Positions 42,119 through 50,748 of a stretch of DNA of 64,000 nt are shown piece by piece. The translations under genes were made by a program, and so were the position numbers. The stretch is taken from positions 1 through 64,000 of the forward strand of contig JBOEGO010000011.1 in NCBI GenBank assembly GCA_050633465.1. Reading direction: 5' to 3'. The notes under the pieces were generated by a model. It saw nothing but the letters and a program-made list of their open reading frames with translations. It ran no database searches and had not been told where the DNA came from. Positions within the stretch are counted from its first letter, which is position 1. Each line of letters begins with the position of its first letter. The stretch is from UBA3069 sp050633465. Its GTDB lineage: Bacteria; Pseudomonadota; Alphaproteobacteria; Rhodobacterales; Rhodobacteraceae.

Positions 42119-42754
42119 ATGACCCCCATCAAACCACTTATCGCGGCAGGCCTGTTGGTCGCCACTCCGCAACTGGCACAGGCACAAATCGAATGGACAT
42201 TGGGCGGCGCGGTTGTTGCGGCCTTTGACACATCCGACGGTCTGGACCATTCCGAAACCACCGGCGAAATCTTTGTCGAAGGCGCGATCAACGGCTTTCA
42301 CGCAGGCCTGTGGGTTGGCACCATCTACCAGGATCCCAATGACGACGCCGAAATCGAAGCCTCGCTGGGCTATGGTGGCGAAGTCGGCAAAATCGGCTAT
42401 GATGTCACGCTGACCGGATACTACCTGAACAGCAGTAATTTTGACCACGCGGGCCTTGGCTTTGAAGTGTCCTATGCGCTGACCGACACTATCACCGGCA
42501 GCATTTTTGCTGAAATCGACCCCGACAGCAAGGATTGGGATCGTGAACTGGCGCTGGAATTCGCCGTGACCGACAAAATCACCGCTTGGGGTATGATCGG
42601 TAAATCCGATGCCGATGCAAACCGTTACGGCGAAATCGGCGCCTCCTATGCGCTGAACGATTTCACCGCATTGGAAGCCATCTACGAAGATGCCGACGAC
42701 AGCGCCGGAACCCTGTCGTTGATCGTGGCGTTCGAAACCAGCTTTGGCGGTTAA
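42119..42754 (+). CDS. TorF-like outer-membrane beta-barrel protein
   Basis: A 211-residue exported protein: signal peptide MTPIKPLIAAGLLVATPQLA, cleavage after QAQ, then alternating amphipathic strands (GGAVVAAFDTSDG, GFHAGLWVGTIYQ, GLGFEVSYALTDT) and a C-terminal VAFETSFGG typical of barrel closure. It fits the TorF-type putative porin family, although the usual DYVFRGIS-like motif near the N-terminus is not clear. CTAAGGGACCGAAAA precedes the ATG. Transported solute unknown. Confidence 0.7.
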   Translation: MTPIKPLIAAGLLVATPQLAQAQIEWTLGGAVVAAFDTSDGLDHSETTGEIFVEGAINGFHAGLWVGTIYQDPNDDAEIEASLGYGGEVGKIGYDVTLTGYYLNSSNFDHAGLGFEVSYALTDTITGSIFAEIDPDSKDWDRELALEFAVTDKITAWGMIGKSDADANRYGEIGASYALNDFTALEAIYEDADDSAGTLSLIVAFETSFGG

Positions 42755-42819
42755 TTCCGCCCCTTGCGGTGCGCCACCCGGCGCATCGCGCCCCGCCCTT
42801 CATTCATGCATAAAAACGA

Positions 42820-42845
42820 AAAGGGCCGCAGCGATGCGGCCCTTT
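42820..42845 (-). terminator. Terminator of the rplM-rpsI operon
   Basis: AAAGGGCCGC-N6-GCGGCCCTTT, a ten-pair stem, followed on the minus strand by TTCGTTTTTA. It lies 25 bases after the rpsI stop and also separates it from the convergent barrel gene. Confidence 0.88.
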
Positions 42846-42870
42846 CCATATCCATAGTTCGGAAAACGAC

Positions 42871-43368
42871 TTAGCGCTTCGAGAACTGGAAGCTCTTACG
42901 GGCTTTTGCCTTACCGTATTTCTTACGTTCCACAACGCGGCTGTCGCGTGTCAGGAAACCGGCGGCTTTCAACGCGCCGCGCAGGGACGGATCATACAGT
43001 TGCAGGGCCTTGGAAATGCCGTGCTTGACCGCACCGGCCTGACCGGACAACCCGCCACCTTTTACGGTTGCGTAAACGTCGAACTGGCCGTCAACATTTG
43101 CAATCTGGAACGGCTGGCGCAGGATCATCTGCAACACCGGACGGGCGAAATATTTGTTCAGCTCACGACCGTTGACGGTGACCTTGCCGGAACCCGGCTT
43201 GATCCAGACGCGGGCAACCGCATCTTTACGTTTGCCTGTGGCATAGGAACGGCCCAGTTCGTCACGGACGGGTTCACGGGGTGTCAGTTCTTCAACCGAC
43301 GCTTCGACGCCACCGTTTTCGGCAACGGCGCCTTGCAGCTCTTCTAGCGAATTGATCTGATCAGCCAT
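42871..43368 (-). CDS. rpsI: 30S ribosomal protein S9
   Basis: Small-subunit protein whose C-terminal tail reaches the P-site tRNA; the KARKSFQFSKR end is diagnostic. The core ATGKRKDAVARVWIKPGSGK begins near residue 43. At 165 residues it carries an acidic N-terminal extension of about 35 residues (NSLEELQGAVAENGG), common in alphaproteobacteria. Two bases separate it from rplM. Confidence 0.97.
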   Translation of the reverse strand: MADQINSLEELQGAVAENGGVEASVEELTPREPVRDELGRSYATGKRKDAVARVWIKPGSGKVTVNGRELNKYFARPVLQMILRQPFQIANVDGQFDVYATVKGGGLSGQAGAVKHGISKALQLYDPSLRGALKAAGFLTRDSRVVERKKYGKAKARKSFQFSKR

Positions 43369-43370
43369 CG

Positions 43371-43832
43371 TTACACCCGCGTATTCTTGGAGTTCATGGA
43401 TTTCACATCCAGCACTTCGGGGGCTTGCGCCTCGTGCGGATGGTCGGCGCCGGCATAGACGCGCAGGTTGGTCATCACCGAACGCGACAGGCGGTTGCCC
43501 GGCAGCATGCGTTTGATTGCAGCGACAACAACACGCTCGGGGTGGGCACCCTCAAGGATCTGTTCCGCAGTGCGGTGTTTGATGCCGCCCGGGTGGCCGG
43601 TGTGCCAGTAGTATTTTTTGTCCGTGCGCTTTTTGCCGGTCATCTGCACCTTGTCGGCGTTGATGATGATCACGTTATCGCCCATATCCATATGGGGCGT
43701 GAAGGTGGCTTTGTGTTTGCCGCGCAGGCGCATGGCAACGATCGAGGCAAGACGACCCAGAACAACGCCCTCGGCGTCGATCAGGATCCACTTCTTCTCG
43801 ATGTCTGCCGGAGTAGCAGAGAAGGTTTTCAT
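43371..43832 (-). CDS. rplM: 50S ribosomal protein L13
   Basis: 153 residues with the family pattern MKTFSATPADIEKKWILID, VLGRLASIVAMRLRGKHK and NVIIINADKVQMTGKKR. A short upstream extension uses a TTG at 43853 and is rejected. Transcribed with rpsI from the promoter at 43899-43926. Confidence 0.97.
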   Translation of the reverse strand: MKTFSATPADIEKKWILIDAEGVVLGRLASIVAMRLRGKHKATFTPHMDMGDNVIIINADKVQMTGKKRTDKKYYWHTGHPGGIKHRTAEQILEGAHPERVVVAAIKRMLPGNRLSRSVMTNLRVYAGADHPHEAQAPEVLDVKSMNSKNTRV

Positions 43833-43898
43833 GGCGGGATTACCCTTGTTCAAGTGATGGCATCAGGGCTGACCCTTACTGCCGAATTCGATTGGGGG

Positions 43899-43926
43899 GT
43901 TATATACGCGCCAACAACCACGTCAA
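43899..43926 (-). promoter_or_regulatory. Sigma-70 promoter of rplM-rpsI
   Basis: On the minus strand TTGACG (-35, 43926-43921) and TATAAC (-10, 43904-43899) are separated by 16 bases. The leader to the rplM ATG is about 60-65 bases. This is the most consensus-like promoter pair in the window. Confidence 0.72.
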
Positions 43927-44038
43927 GCAACACAAACCTGAATTTATCAATCAAAAACAATTGGTTACAAAATAGGTATCTATTTACCCCACTCAGCACC
44001 CCTGCCCTGACCCTGCCCTGACACAGATTCCCGCCCGC

Positions 44039-45472
44039 TTAAACCGATATGCTTTCAGGTGGATTGTCCAACAGATGACGCAGGTCCGCCATGGCCTGTT
44101 CAAACCGACCCGGTGCGATCTGGCCGTTGACCGCAATCCGCACCGCATGCACGGCGCGCCCTTCGCGGGGGGCAAACTCATCGGCAGATTTCAACACCAC
44201 GCCCCGCCCCTCGGCCTCGCGGCAGAATGTCTGCGCCCGCCAGCCGCGGGGCAATTCCACCCATAGAAACGGCACATCCGGCAACCAGTTCACCGCATGG
44301 CCGCCCAAATGGTTCAACGCAATCCGCAGGTCATCATTGATACGGTCGCGAATGGCCGCGGCAATCGTCGGCAGCTGCGGATCATTGACCACGGCAGCGA
44401 ACAGATCGGTGACCGTGCGCGCCACGCCAAAGGATGTATGCACCGCCACCCGCGACAGGCTGTTGCCCCAGCCATTTGGCGGCAGGGCGAACCCGATACG
44501 CAGCGCAGGCGTGATCGCCTTGGACGGCGATGTCACATACCAGCCCAGATCAGGCAGCAAGGCGCGGTAACTTTCGCCGCGATGCGGGCCGGTGCGGTAA
44601 CAATCGTCATCCAGCACATGCAATCCGATCCGTTTGGCCACCTCGGCAATTTCGGCGCGCCGCTGCGGCTGGGTGGTCAGGGCAATCGGGTTACATACCT
44701 CTGCCGAGGTGCAAAATATCTGCGCCTTGTGTTTTATCGCAAGCCTTTCCAATACCTTGGGGTCTGGTCCATGGGCATCCCACGGCACAGAAACCGTGCG
44801 CGCCCGCACCAGTTCGGCGGCGCGGCGATACCCGGAATAGGTCAGGTCATCGACCAAAATCACCGGCTCCGCCCCCTCCAGAATGGTTTGCAGGATCATC
44901 ACGATGGCCGACTGCCCGCCATGCGCGATCACCACGTCGTCTTCGGTGAACGACCCTACCGGCGCATTGCTGACCCAATGGCGAAACGCCTGACGCGCGG
45001 CCTCGTCCGTCAGGCGCGACGGATAGCGCAGCAAATGTTCGATCGGGGCGGTTTGGGCGATATGAACCAACCCCGCCCGGAGCAAATCCCCCTGCCCCAG
45101 ATCCGGCAATTTCGGGCTGCGCAGGTCGGCCACGGCGGGCCAATCGGGTTTTGGCGGCGGCGTTGTCGCGATTTGTGTTGATACAATACCCACCGCCGGG
45201 GCGGCATCGGCCACGAATGTCCCACGCCCCACGCCAGCGGTCAAACGCCCCTCATCCGTCAGAATGGTATAGGCCCGCGCAACCGTGTTTGGCGTCACCC
45301 CGACACGCCATGCCAATTCCCGCACCGCGGGCAGTTTTTCACCCGTTTCCAACAGATCATCGGCAATGGCGGTGCGCAGCCCCTGCGCCAGCCCCTGATA
45401 CTTGGCCCGCCCCGCACCCTTGATGGCGCGGGTCAGGGTCGTGATCAGATCGTCGCGCAACATTGTATCCAT
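44039..45472 (-). CDS. MocR/PdxR-type transcriptional regulator with aminotransferase domain
   Basis: A 477-residue fusion of a GntR winged helix (LPAVRELAWRVGVTPNTVAR, then AYTILTDEGRL, about 40-90) and a fold type I aminotransferase domain. The PLP lysine is probably in WYVTSPSKAITPALRIGF, and VLDDDCYRTGPHRG carries the cofactor Asp/Tyr. Such regulators bind PLP or its amino acid adducts. It diverges from a DUF1127 gene, a pairing typical of Rhodobacterales, with repeated TTGTATC motifs between them. ATG at 45472 after GGAAAGA. Confidence 0.9.
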   Translation of the reverse strand: MDTMLRDDLITTLTRAIKGAGRAKYQGLAQGLRTAIADDLLETGEKLPAVRELAWRVGVTPNTVARAYTILTDEGRLTAGVGRGTFVADAAPAVGIVSTQIATTPPPKPDWPAVADLRSPKLPDLGQGDLLRAGLVHIAQTAPIEHLLRYPSRLTDEAARQAFRHWVSNAPVGSFTEDDVVIAHGGQSAIVMILQTILEGAEPVILVDDLTYSGYRRAAELVRARTVSVPWDAHGPDPKVLERLAIKHKAQIFCTSAEVCNPIALTTQPQRRAEIAEVAKRIGLHVLDDDCYRTGPHRGESYRALLPDLGWYVTSPSKAITPALRIGFALPPNGWGNSLSRVAVHTSFGVARTVTDLFAAVVNDPQLPTIAAAIRDRINDDLRIALNHLGGHAVNWLPDVPFLWVELPRGWRAQTFCREAEGRGVVLKSADEFAPREGRAVHAVRIAVNGQIAPGRFEQAMADLRHLLDNPPESISV

Positions 45473-45552
45473 TACAATCTTTCCATAGACGCGGGCATTT
45501 CCGCTTTGTATCAATATAAGTGTAGCAATCGCCACAATGTGTCAATACATTT
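45462..45552. promoter_or_regulatory. Intergenic TTGTATC repeats between MocR and DUF1127 genes
   Basis: ATTGTATCCATTACAAT (45462-45478, partly palindromic), TTGTATCAATA (45506-45516) and, in the reverse sense, TGTATTGAC near 45541-45549 recur through this short divergent gap. They are likely operator units of the MocR-type regulator. Confidence 0.5.
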
Positions 45553-45567
45553 ACAAGGATGATCACC

Positions 45568-45801
45568 ATGTCACCGCAGCACGCCCTGCACCCTGCCTAT
45601 GCCCCCCTCTTCGCAAACAGCCCCCGCTTGCCGGCGCTGGCCCGCGTTGCGCTGGCCGTGGCGGTGACCGTGACAAAATGGGACGCGCGATATCGCACCC
45701 GAAAACAGCTGGCCCGCCTGTCGCCGGAACAGCTGGATGATATCGGCATGACACGCGGGCAGGCTTATACGGAGGCCGCCCGCCCATTCTGGCGTGATTG
45801 A
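45568..45801 (+). CDS. DUF1127 small protein
   Basis: A 77-residue protein ending in the DUF1127 signature RKQLARLSPEQLDDIGMTR then GQAYTEAARPFW, an arginine-rich helical pair. In alphaproteobacteria, DUF1127 proteins affect RNA turnover, phosphate or stress responses; the role here is unknown. AAGGA lies eight bases before the ATG at 45568; an ATG nine bases earlier is possible. It is followed by a strong terminator and diverges from the MocR regulator, its probable controller. Confidence 0.85.
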   Translation: MSPQHALHPAYAPLFANSPRLPALARVALAVAVTVTKWDARYRTRKQLARLSPEQLDDIGMTRGQAYTEAARPFWRD

Positions 45802-45828
45802 CATCCCCGTCGGCGCCTGAATGCACTT

Positions 45829-45855
45829 GCCGGGGCTTCGTGCCCCGGCTTTTTT
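45829..45855 (+). terminator. Rho-independent terminator after the DUF1127 gene
   Basis: GCCGGGGC-TTCGT-GCCCCGGC followed by TTTTTT: an eight-pair GC-rich stem with a stable loop, 28 bases after the stop. Confidence 0.93.
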
Positions 45856-45964
45856 GTGCGCACAAACTGACGCCAAGTTGCAACACATCGGGGATTGCAG
45901 CTTTTGGATGTTGCCCATCGGTTTGAGTAAAGGGATAAAACCGGCACTTATTCAGGGGACAAGT

Positions 45965-46441
45965 ATGACCATTTTTCGCAAATCCATCGCCGCACTTGGC
46001 CTGGCCGCCCTTCTTACAGGCTGTGTCCAGTATGCCGAAGTGACCACACCGCCAGTCGATCTTGCACTCAAGCAAAGTTCCATAGCCCCCCGCATCAAGG
46101 GGTATCAAGATGTGACGGTCCGCAGTTTCGTACAAGAAGGCACGCAAACGAACGAAGTGACCGGCGCGAAATGCACGCTGGAATCGGTAGAACTCAAGGC
46201 CAGCGTCGTAACGCCCAGTATCCTGCGCATGCCCATCGTCAAAAGCCGCCCTTCGCCCCTTATTGTCACCTGCACGGGTAACGGCATGAAAGGCACCAAT
46301 GTCATCGAACCCCGCAAATCCCAAGATTCCGGGGCCTCTGGCGGGCTGTTGGGCATCGTTATGAACGCCGCACTGACCGCAGCGATAGACCGCTGGTACT
46401 ACGCCCAAGGCGGCTTGATCGGCGTCACACTGAAGCCCTGA
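45965..46441 (+). CDS. Putative lipoprotein of unknown function
   Basis: A 158-residue protein with a lipoprotein signal (KSIAALGLAALLTGCVQYAE; lipobox LLTGC, lipidated Cys near residue 19). The mature part has TGAKCTLESVELKASVVTP and VTCTGNGMKGTNVI, suggesting a two-cysteine pair, and a hydrophobic stretch GGLLGIVMNAALTAAIDRWY near the C-terminus. AGGGGACAAGT precedes the ATG. I do not recognise a family beyond lipoprotein. A bidirectional hairpin follows. Confidence 0.75.
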   Translation: MTIFRKSIAALGLAALLTGCVQYAEVTTPPVDLALKQSSIAPRIKGYQDVTVRSFVQEGTQTNEVTGAKCTLESVELKASVVTPSILRMPIVKSRPSPLIVTCTGNGMKGTNVIEPRKSQDSGASGGLLGIVMNAALTAAIDRWYYAQGGLIGVTLKP

Positions 46442-46465
46442 CACGGGCAGCCAAGACATTGCAAG

Positions 46466-46495
46466 AAAGGCGGGCCATAAACGCCCGCCTTTTTT
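46466..46495. terminator. Bidirectional terminator
   Basis: AAAGGCGGGC-CATAAAC-GCCCGCCTTTTTT. The stem serves the lipoprotein gene on the plus strand, and on the minus strand ends the thioesterase gene, whose stop touches the T-run. Confidence 0.9.
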
Positions 46496-46917
46496 CATTT
46501 TGTCGGAATCGAATAGGTCATAGATGCCCGCGCCACGGGGGCGTCCACCCCTTGGGAATATATCAACACATCGCCCACGGCCAGGACCCGCCCCAGTTTC
46601 AACAACCTGCACTGTGCAATCAAATCCGTGTTCGCGGCCGGTTTGCGCATGAAATCCATCGAACAATTCGTGGTCACCGCCAGTGCCCTTGGTCCGATCA
46701 TCGCCAGAATAGCCAGATAGATCGACACATCCGCCAGCGCGAACATGGTCGGCCCCGACACCGTGCCACCGGGGCGCAGGTGGCGCTCGCTCACCACCTG
46801 ACGCACCGTGATCGCCATGTCCGACACGTTTTCCACCACAAAATCCTGCGACACTTGCGGAAATGCCTGTTCCAGAAACGCCATCAGCGCCGGTTGATCC
46901 ATTTTAATGTCTGTCAT
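46495..46917 (-). CDS. PaaI-family hotdog thioesterase
   Basis: A 140-residue single hotdog-fold protein: RHLRPGGTVSGPTMFALADV carries the central helix and the acidic residue of the PaaI type, and ALAVTTNCSMDFMRKPAANT the second strand set. It probably hydrolyses acyl-CoA thioesters. It diverges from an enoyl-CoA hydratase gene with only 57 bases between start codons, so shared regulation and related acyl-CoA chemistry are likely. The 5' GGAGAGAACAAG is the same sequence as before the crotonase gene. Confidence 0.85.
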   Translation of the reverse strand: MTDIKMDQPALMAFLEQAFPQVSQDFVVENVSDMAITVRQVVSERHLRPGGTVSGPTMFALADVSIYLAILAMIGPRALAVTTNCSMDFMRKPAANTDLIAQCRLLKLGRVLAVGDVLIYSQGVDAPVARASMTYSIPTK

Positions 46918-46975
46918 TCTTGTTCTCTCCTCGCTCTTGGCCCAAGGTTGTCGTCAAAGACCGGAGAGAACAAGA
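46918..46975. promoter_or_regulatory. Symmetric divergent ribosome-binding sites and control region
   Basis: TCTTGTTCTCTCC (46918-46930) and GGAGAGAACAAGA (46963-46975) form a perfect 13-bp inverted repeat. Each arm is the ribosome-binding site of one divergent gene. A short palindrome CTTGG-C-CCAAG lies between them (46936-46946). Only 32 bases separate the arms, so at least one promoter should overlap the opposite transcript. Confidence 0.6.
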
Positions 46976-47760
46976 TGACAATTCTGGAACGTCACGACGC
47001 GGATGCGGTGGCCACGTTAACCATGAATGCCCCCGCGCGCCTGAATGCCCTATCCGATGAAATGCTGGCCGCGCTTCAGGCGCAACTCGATGCGCTGGCA
47101 TCGGATCACAGCATTCGCGCCGTGATCATTCGCGGCACGGGCAAGGCATTCTGCGCCGGTCACGACCTGAAACAAATGACCGCCGCACGGCAGGCTGATG
47201 ACGGCGGGCGCGCCTATTTCAAGGATCTGTTCGACCGCTGCGCCAACATGATGACCAGCGTGCAACGCATCCCGCAGCCCGTGATTGCGCAGGTCCATGG
47301 CATTGCCACAGCAGCAGGCTGCCAATTGGTCGCCAGTTGCGACATGGCCGTGGCAGCCGATGATACGCGGTTTGGTGTGAACGGGGTCAATATCGGGCTG
47401 TTCTGTTCCACGCCGATGGTGGCCCTGACGCGCAATATTACCAAAAAACAAGCGTTCGAAATGCTGACAACCGGACAGTTCATCAATGCCCCCCGCGCCG
47501 AGGAACTGGGCCTGATCAACAAATCCGTGCCGTTGGACCAGTTGGAAATCACGACGGCCAAGCTGGCCCAAACCGTTGCGGCCAAACTGGGCACCGCCCT
47601 GCGCATCGGCAAACAGGCGTTTTATGCGCAGGCAGAAATGGGGCTGGATGCCGCCTATGCCTATACGGGTGCGGTGATGGTTGAAAATATGCTGGATCAG
47701 GACACCAAAGAGGGCATAAGCGCCTTTCTGGACAAGCGCAGCCCGAACTGGAACCAGTAG
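46975..47760 (+). CDS. Enoyl-CoA hydratase/isomerase family protein
   Basis: A 261-residue crotonase. Oxyanion-hole segments are GKAFCAGHDLKQM (about 56-68) and VHGIATAAGCQLVASCD (about 103-120); FGVNGVNIGLFCSTPMVAL and APRAEELGLINKSVP follow. The exact acyl-CoA substrate cannot be read. GGAGAGAACAAG precedes the ATG. It diverges from a thioesterase gene. Confidence 0.9.
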   Translation: MTILERHDADAVATLTMNAPARLNALSDEMLAALQAQLDALASDHSIRAVIIRGTGKAFCAGHDLKQMTAARQADDGGRAYFKDLFDRCANMMTSVQRIPQPVIAQVHGIATAAGCQLVASCDMAVAADDTRFGVNGVNIGLFCSTPMVALTRNITKKQAFEMLTTGQFINAPRAEELGLINKSVPLDQLEITTAKLAQTVAAKLGTALRIGKQAFYAQAEMGLDAAYAYTGAVMVENMLDQDTKEGISAFLDKRSPNWNQ

Positions 47761-47967
47761 AACTCCGGCAAAGAATCAAATACACTTAAAACGCGAAAAC
47801 AGGCCCTTACCAGACAAAGCTCACCCAAAGAGTGAGAATTAGTAAATATTATCAGTTAGTTAACCGAGGCACCCGACAATGTTTCCATATCACCGCCCGA
47901 TTGTTTTCACATTTGCCGCTTTTCCGCCGCATTTGAAAATGCTATCACCTATGACAACGGAGCAGTG

Positions 47968-49311
47968 ATGATGCTTCGGGTTTCGATCATGCGAGCTTGG
48001 GTCACCGCCGTCACATTGTCCCTCCAGGCCACTCTCTCTCTGGCCAATGACAATCCGGTTGCGGTGACCCGCGCAAACTCTCCCTCTCCAGATATGGTGA
48101 ATATGGACAGCGTGCTGCTGGGCCGCGATCTGTTTTACGACCCGATCCTGTCGGGCAACCGCAATATTGCTTGCTCCACCTGCCATCACCCCCGTTTCGG
48201 ATCGGGCGATGGCATGTCGCTGTCGCTGGGTGAAGGCGGCATTGGACTTGGCCCTGATCGTGTGATCCTGCGCGGCGCAGAACCCCATGCCCGTATCCCG
48301 CGCAACGCCCCCGCATTGTGGAACCTTGGCGAAAAAGAATTCACCGTGATGTTCCATGACGGGCGGGTTGAAATTGATGAAACCGCCCCCTTTGGTATCA
48401 AAATGCCCGCGGGTCGCGAACTGGAGCGCGCCCTGCCCTCGGCGCTTGCGGCGCAAACGATTTTGCCACTGCAATCGCCGGATGAAATGTCGGGCCAAAG
48501 CGGCGAAAACCCCGTTGCCGATGCCGTGGCCGCAGACCACATTCGCGGGCCGGGCGGCGCATGGGATCTGTTGGCGCGCCGCATTGAATCCCTGCCGGAA
48601 TACCGCGCGCGCTTTTACGCGCTGAACGGAAACCAGCCCTTGCATATCACCGATATCGCCATGGTTCTGGCCGATTTCATTTCAGTAGAATTCTCAGCCA
48701 AACAAAGCCCTTATGACGCGTTCCTAATGGGGAATTCCGGTGCGTTGACTGATGCGCAAAAACGCGGGCTTGCCCTGTTTCAGGACAAGGCAGGCTGCGC
48801 CGCCTGCCATTCCGGCACCTTTCAAACCGACCACGGGTTTCATGCCATTGGCGTGCCGCAGATCGGGCCGGGGAAACAGCCCAATATGGCAGGATATGCC
48901 GATCGCGGTCGCCAGTATGTCAGCGGCGATCCGGATGACAGATACAGGTTTCGCACGCCTTCATTGCGCAATATCGCCCTTACCGCGCCATACGGCCACA
49001 GCGGTGCCTACCCCACGCTGGAAGCCATGCTGCGCCATCATTTGAACCCGATGGAAGGCCTGATGCGCTATAACCGTGCGCAGGTGCGCCTGCATTCGGT
49101 TAACTTTGATGCCGACGATTGGGGCGCATTAGAAGACCAAGAAGAGCTGCTGAACATCGCCGAGGGCATTGAACTGCCCCCCATCACCCTGACGGATGCG
49201 GAAATCGCCGATTTACTGTCATTTTTGAACGCCTTAACCGATACGGAATCCGACAAAACCCGCCTTGGCGTGCCCGAAACCGTGCCATCCAACCTGCCTG
49301 TCGAAAACTGA
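47968..49311 (+). CDS. Di-haem cytochrome c peroxidase (MauG/CcpA superfamily)
   Basis: A 447-residue exported protein with an N-terminal signal (VTAVTLSLQATLSLAND) and two haem c sites: CSTCHHPRF near residue 70 and CAACHSGTFQ near 273. Further signatures are LFYDPILSGNRNIACS, FRTPSLRNIALTAPYGHSG and LEAMLRHHLNPMEG. It would reduce H2O2 or modify a protein partner in the periplasm. Three start codons cluster; the ATG at 47968 has GGAG five bases upstream. No adjacent electron donor is seen. Confidence 0.9.
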   Translation: MMLRVSIMRAWVTAVTLSLQATLSLANDNPVAVTRANSPSPDMVNMDSVLLGRDLFYDPILSGNRNIACSTCHHPRFGSGDGMSLSLGEGGIGLGPDRVILRGAEPHARIPRNAPALWNLGEKEFTVMFHDGRVEIDETAPFGIKMPAGRELERALPSALAAQTILPLQSPDEMSGQSGENPVADAVAADHIRGPGGAWDLLARRIESLPEYRARFYALNGNQPLHITDIAMVLADFISVEFSAKQSPYDAFLMGNSGALTDAQKRGLALFQDKAGCAACHSGTFQTDHGFHAIGVPQIGPGKQPNMAGYADRGRQYVSGDPDDRYRFRTPSLRNIALTAPYGHSGAYPTLEAMLRHHLNPMEGLMRYNRAQVRLHSVNFDADDWGALEDQEELLNIAEGIELPPITLTDAEIADLLSFLNALTDTESDKTRLGVPETVPSNLPVEN

Positions 49312-49341
49312 ACCCTTTTCAACCTGCCGCTCTTGGCCTAA

Positions 49342-50718
49342 ATGCCCGATATGGACAAAACATTGCATATCATCGGCGGCGGCATGGCCGGATCAGAAGC
49401 AGCATGGCAGGCGGCCCATATGGGCGTCAACGTGGTCATCCACGAAATGCGGCCAAAGGTCGAAACCTTTGCCCATCGCACCGGCAATCTGGCCGAAATG
49501 GTATGTTCCAATTCCTTCCGTTCGGATGACAGTGAGCAAAATGCCGTCGGCCTGCTGCATTGGGAAATGCGCCGCGCCGGCGGATTGATCATGGGCACAG
49601 CCGACAAACACCGCCTGCCCGCTGGCGGTGCCTTGGCCGTTGATCGCGATCCCTTTTCCGAAAGCATTACCAACGCCTTACTGTCCCTTCCTAATGTAAC
49701 GGTTGATGCTGGCGAAGTCACCGAACTGCCCCGTGACGGCCAGTGGATCATTGCCACCGGCCCGCTTACATCCGGCGCTTTGGGTCAATCCATCGCCGCA
49801 GAAACCGGGGCCGATGCGCTGGCGTTTTTCGATGCCATCGCCCCCATCGCCTATGCCGATAGCATCAATATGGATGTGGCATGGATGCAGTCGCGCTATG
49901 ACAAGGGCGAAACCGAAGCCGAGCAAAAGGCCTATCTCAACTGCCCGATGACCAAACCGCAATACGAGGCATTCATCGACGCGCTGCTGGCCGCAGATAA
50001 GACCGAATTTCACGAGGGCGAAACCGCCGGATACTTTGACGGTTGCCTGCCGATCGAGGTCATGGCCGAACGTGGCCGCGAAACCCTGCGCCACGGCCCG
50101 ATGAAACCTGTCGGCCTGACCAATGCCCATGATCCCGAAAACAAACCCTATGCCGTGGTGCAGTTGCGCCGCGATAACGCATTGGGAACACTGTATAATA
50201 TCGTCGGCTTTCAGACCAAAATGAAATACGGCGCCCAGACCGAGGTCTTTCGCATGATCCCCGGTCTGGAAAATGCCAGCTTTGCGCGCTTGGGCGGCAT
50301 TCATCGCAACACTTTCCTGAATTCCCCCACCCTGCTGGATCACCAGATGCGGCTGAAATCGCAGCCGAATATCCGGTTTGCGGGGCAGATCACCGGCGTC
50401 GAAGGATATGTTGAAAGCGCCGCTATGGGGCTGGTCGCGGGCCGTCTGGCCGCTGCCGAAATCCTTGGCCGCGACATGCCCGTCGTGCCACAGGACACAG
50501 CGATGGGCGCGCTGATCCACCATATCACCGGCGGTGCCGAGGCCAGGACATTCCAGCCGATGAACGTGAATTTCGGCCTGTTTCGCCCGCTAGAGGGGCT
50601 AAAAGGTGGGCGAAAGGGGCGCAAAGACCGCTACAAAGCCTATACCGACCGCGCCAAAGAGGCATGGGATGGTTGGCTGGCCGATACAAATCTGGACGCG
50701 CCCGCCCTGCCCGCCTAA
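49342..50718 (+). CDS. trmFO: Methylenetetrahydrofolate-tRNA-(uracil-54-C5)-methyltransferase
   Basis: Flavin- and folate-dependent enzyme that makes ribothymidine at tRNA position 54. The 458 residues start with the FAD Rossmann motif IIGGGMAGSEAAWQAA and contain NLAEMVCSNSFRSDD, YFDGCLPIEVMAERG and FAGQITGVEGYVESAAMG. These are all specific to TrmFO, which here replaces SAM-dependent TrmA. The start at 49342 lacks a clear ribosome-binding site; 49351 is an alternative. Downstream gluQ also acts on tRNA. Confidence 0.95.
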   Translation: MPDMDKTLHIIGGGMAGSEAAWQAAHMGVNVVIHEMRPKVETFAHRTGNLAEMVCSNSFRSDDSEQNAVGLLHWEMRRAGGLIMGTADKHRLPAGGALAVDRDPFSESITNALLSLPNVTVDAGEVTELPRDGQWIIATGPLTSGALGQSIAAETGADALAFFDAIAPIAYADSINMDVAWMQSRYDKGETEAEQKAYLNCPMTKPQYEAFIDALLAADKTEFHEGETAGYFDGCLPIEVMAERGRETLRHGPMKPVGLTNAHDPENKPYAVVQLRRDNALGTLYNIVGFQTKMKYGAQTEVFRMIPGLENASFARLGGIHRNTFLNSPTLLDHQMRLKSQPNIRFAGQITGVEGYVESAAMGLVAGRLAAAEILGRDMPVVPQDTAMGALIHHITGGAEARTFQPMNVNFGLFRPLEGLKGGRKGRKDRYKAYTDRAKEAWDGWLADTNLDAPALPA

Positions 50719-50748
50719 ACCTTGGGGAAACGCCCCCAAAGGACAGCC

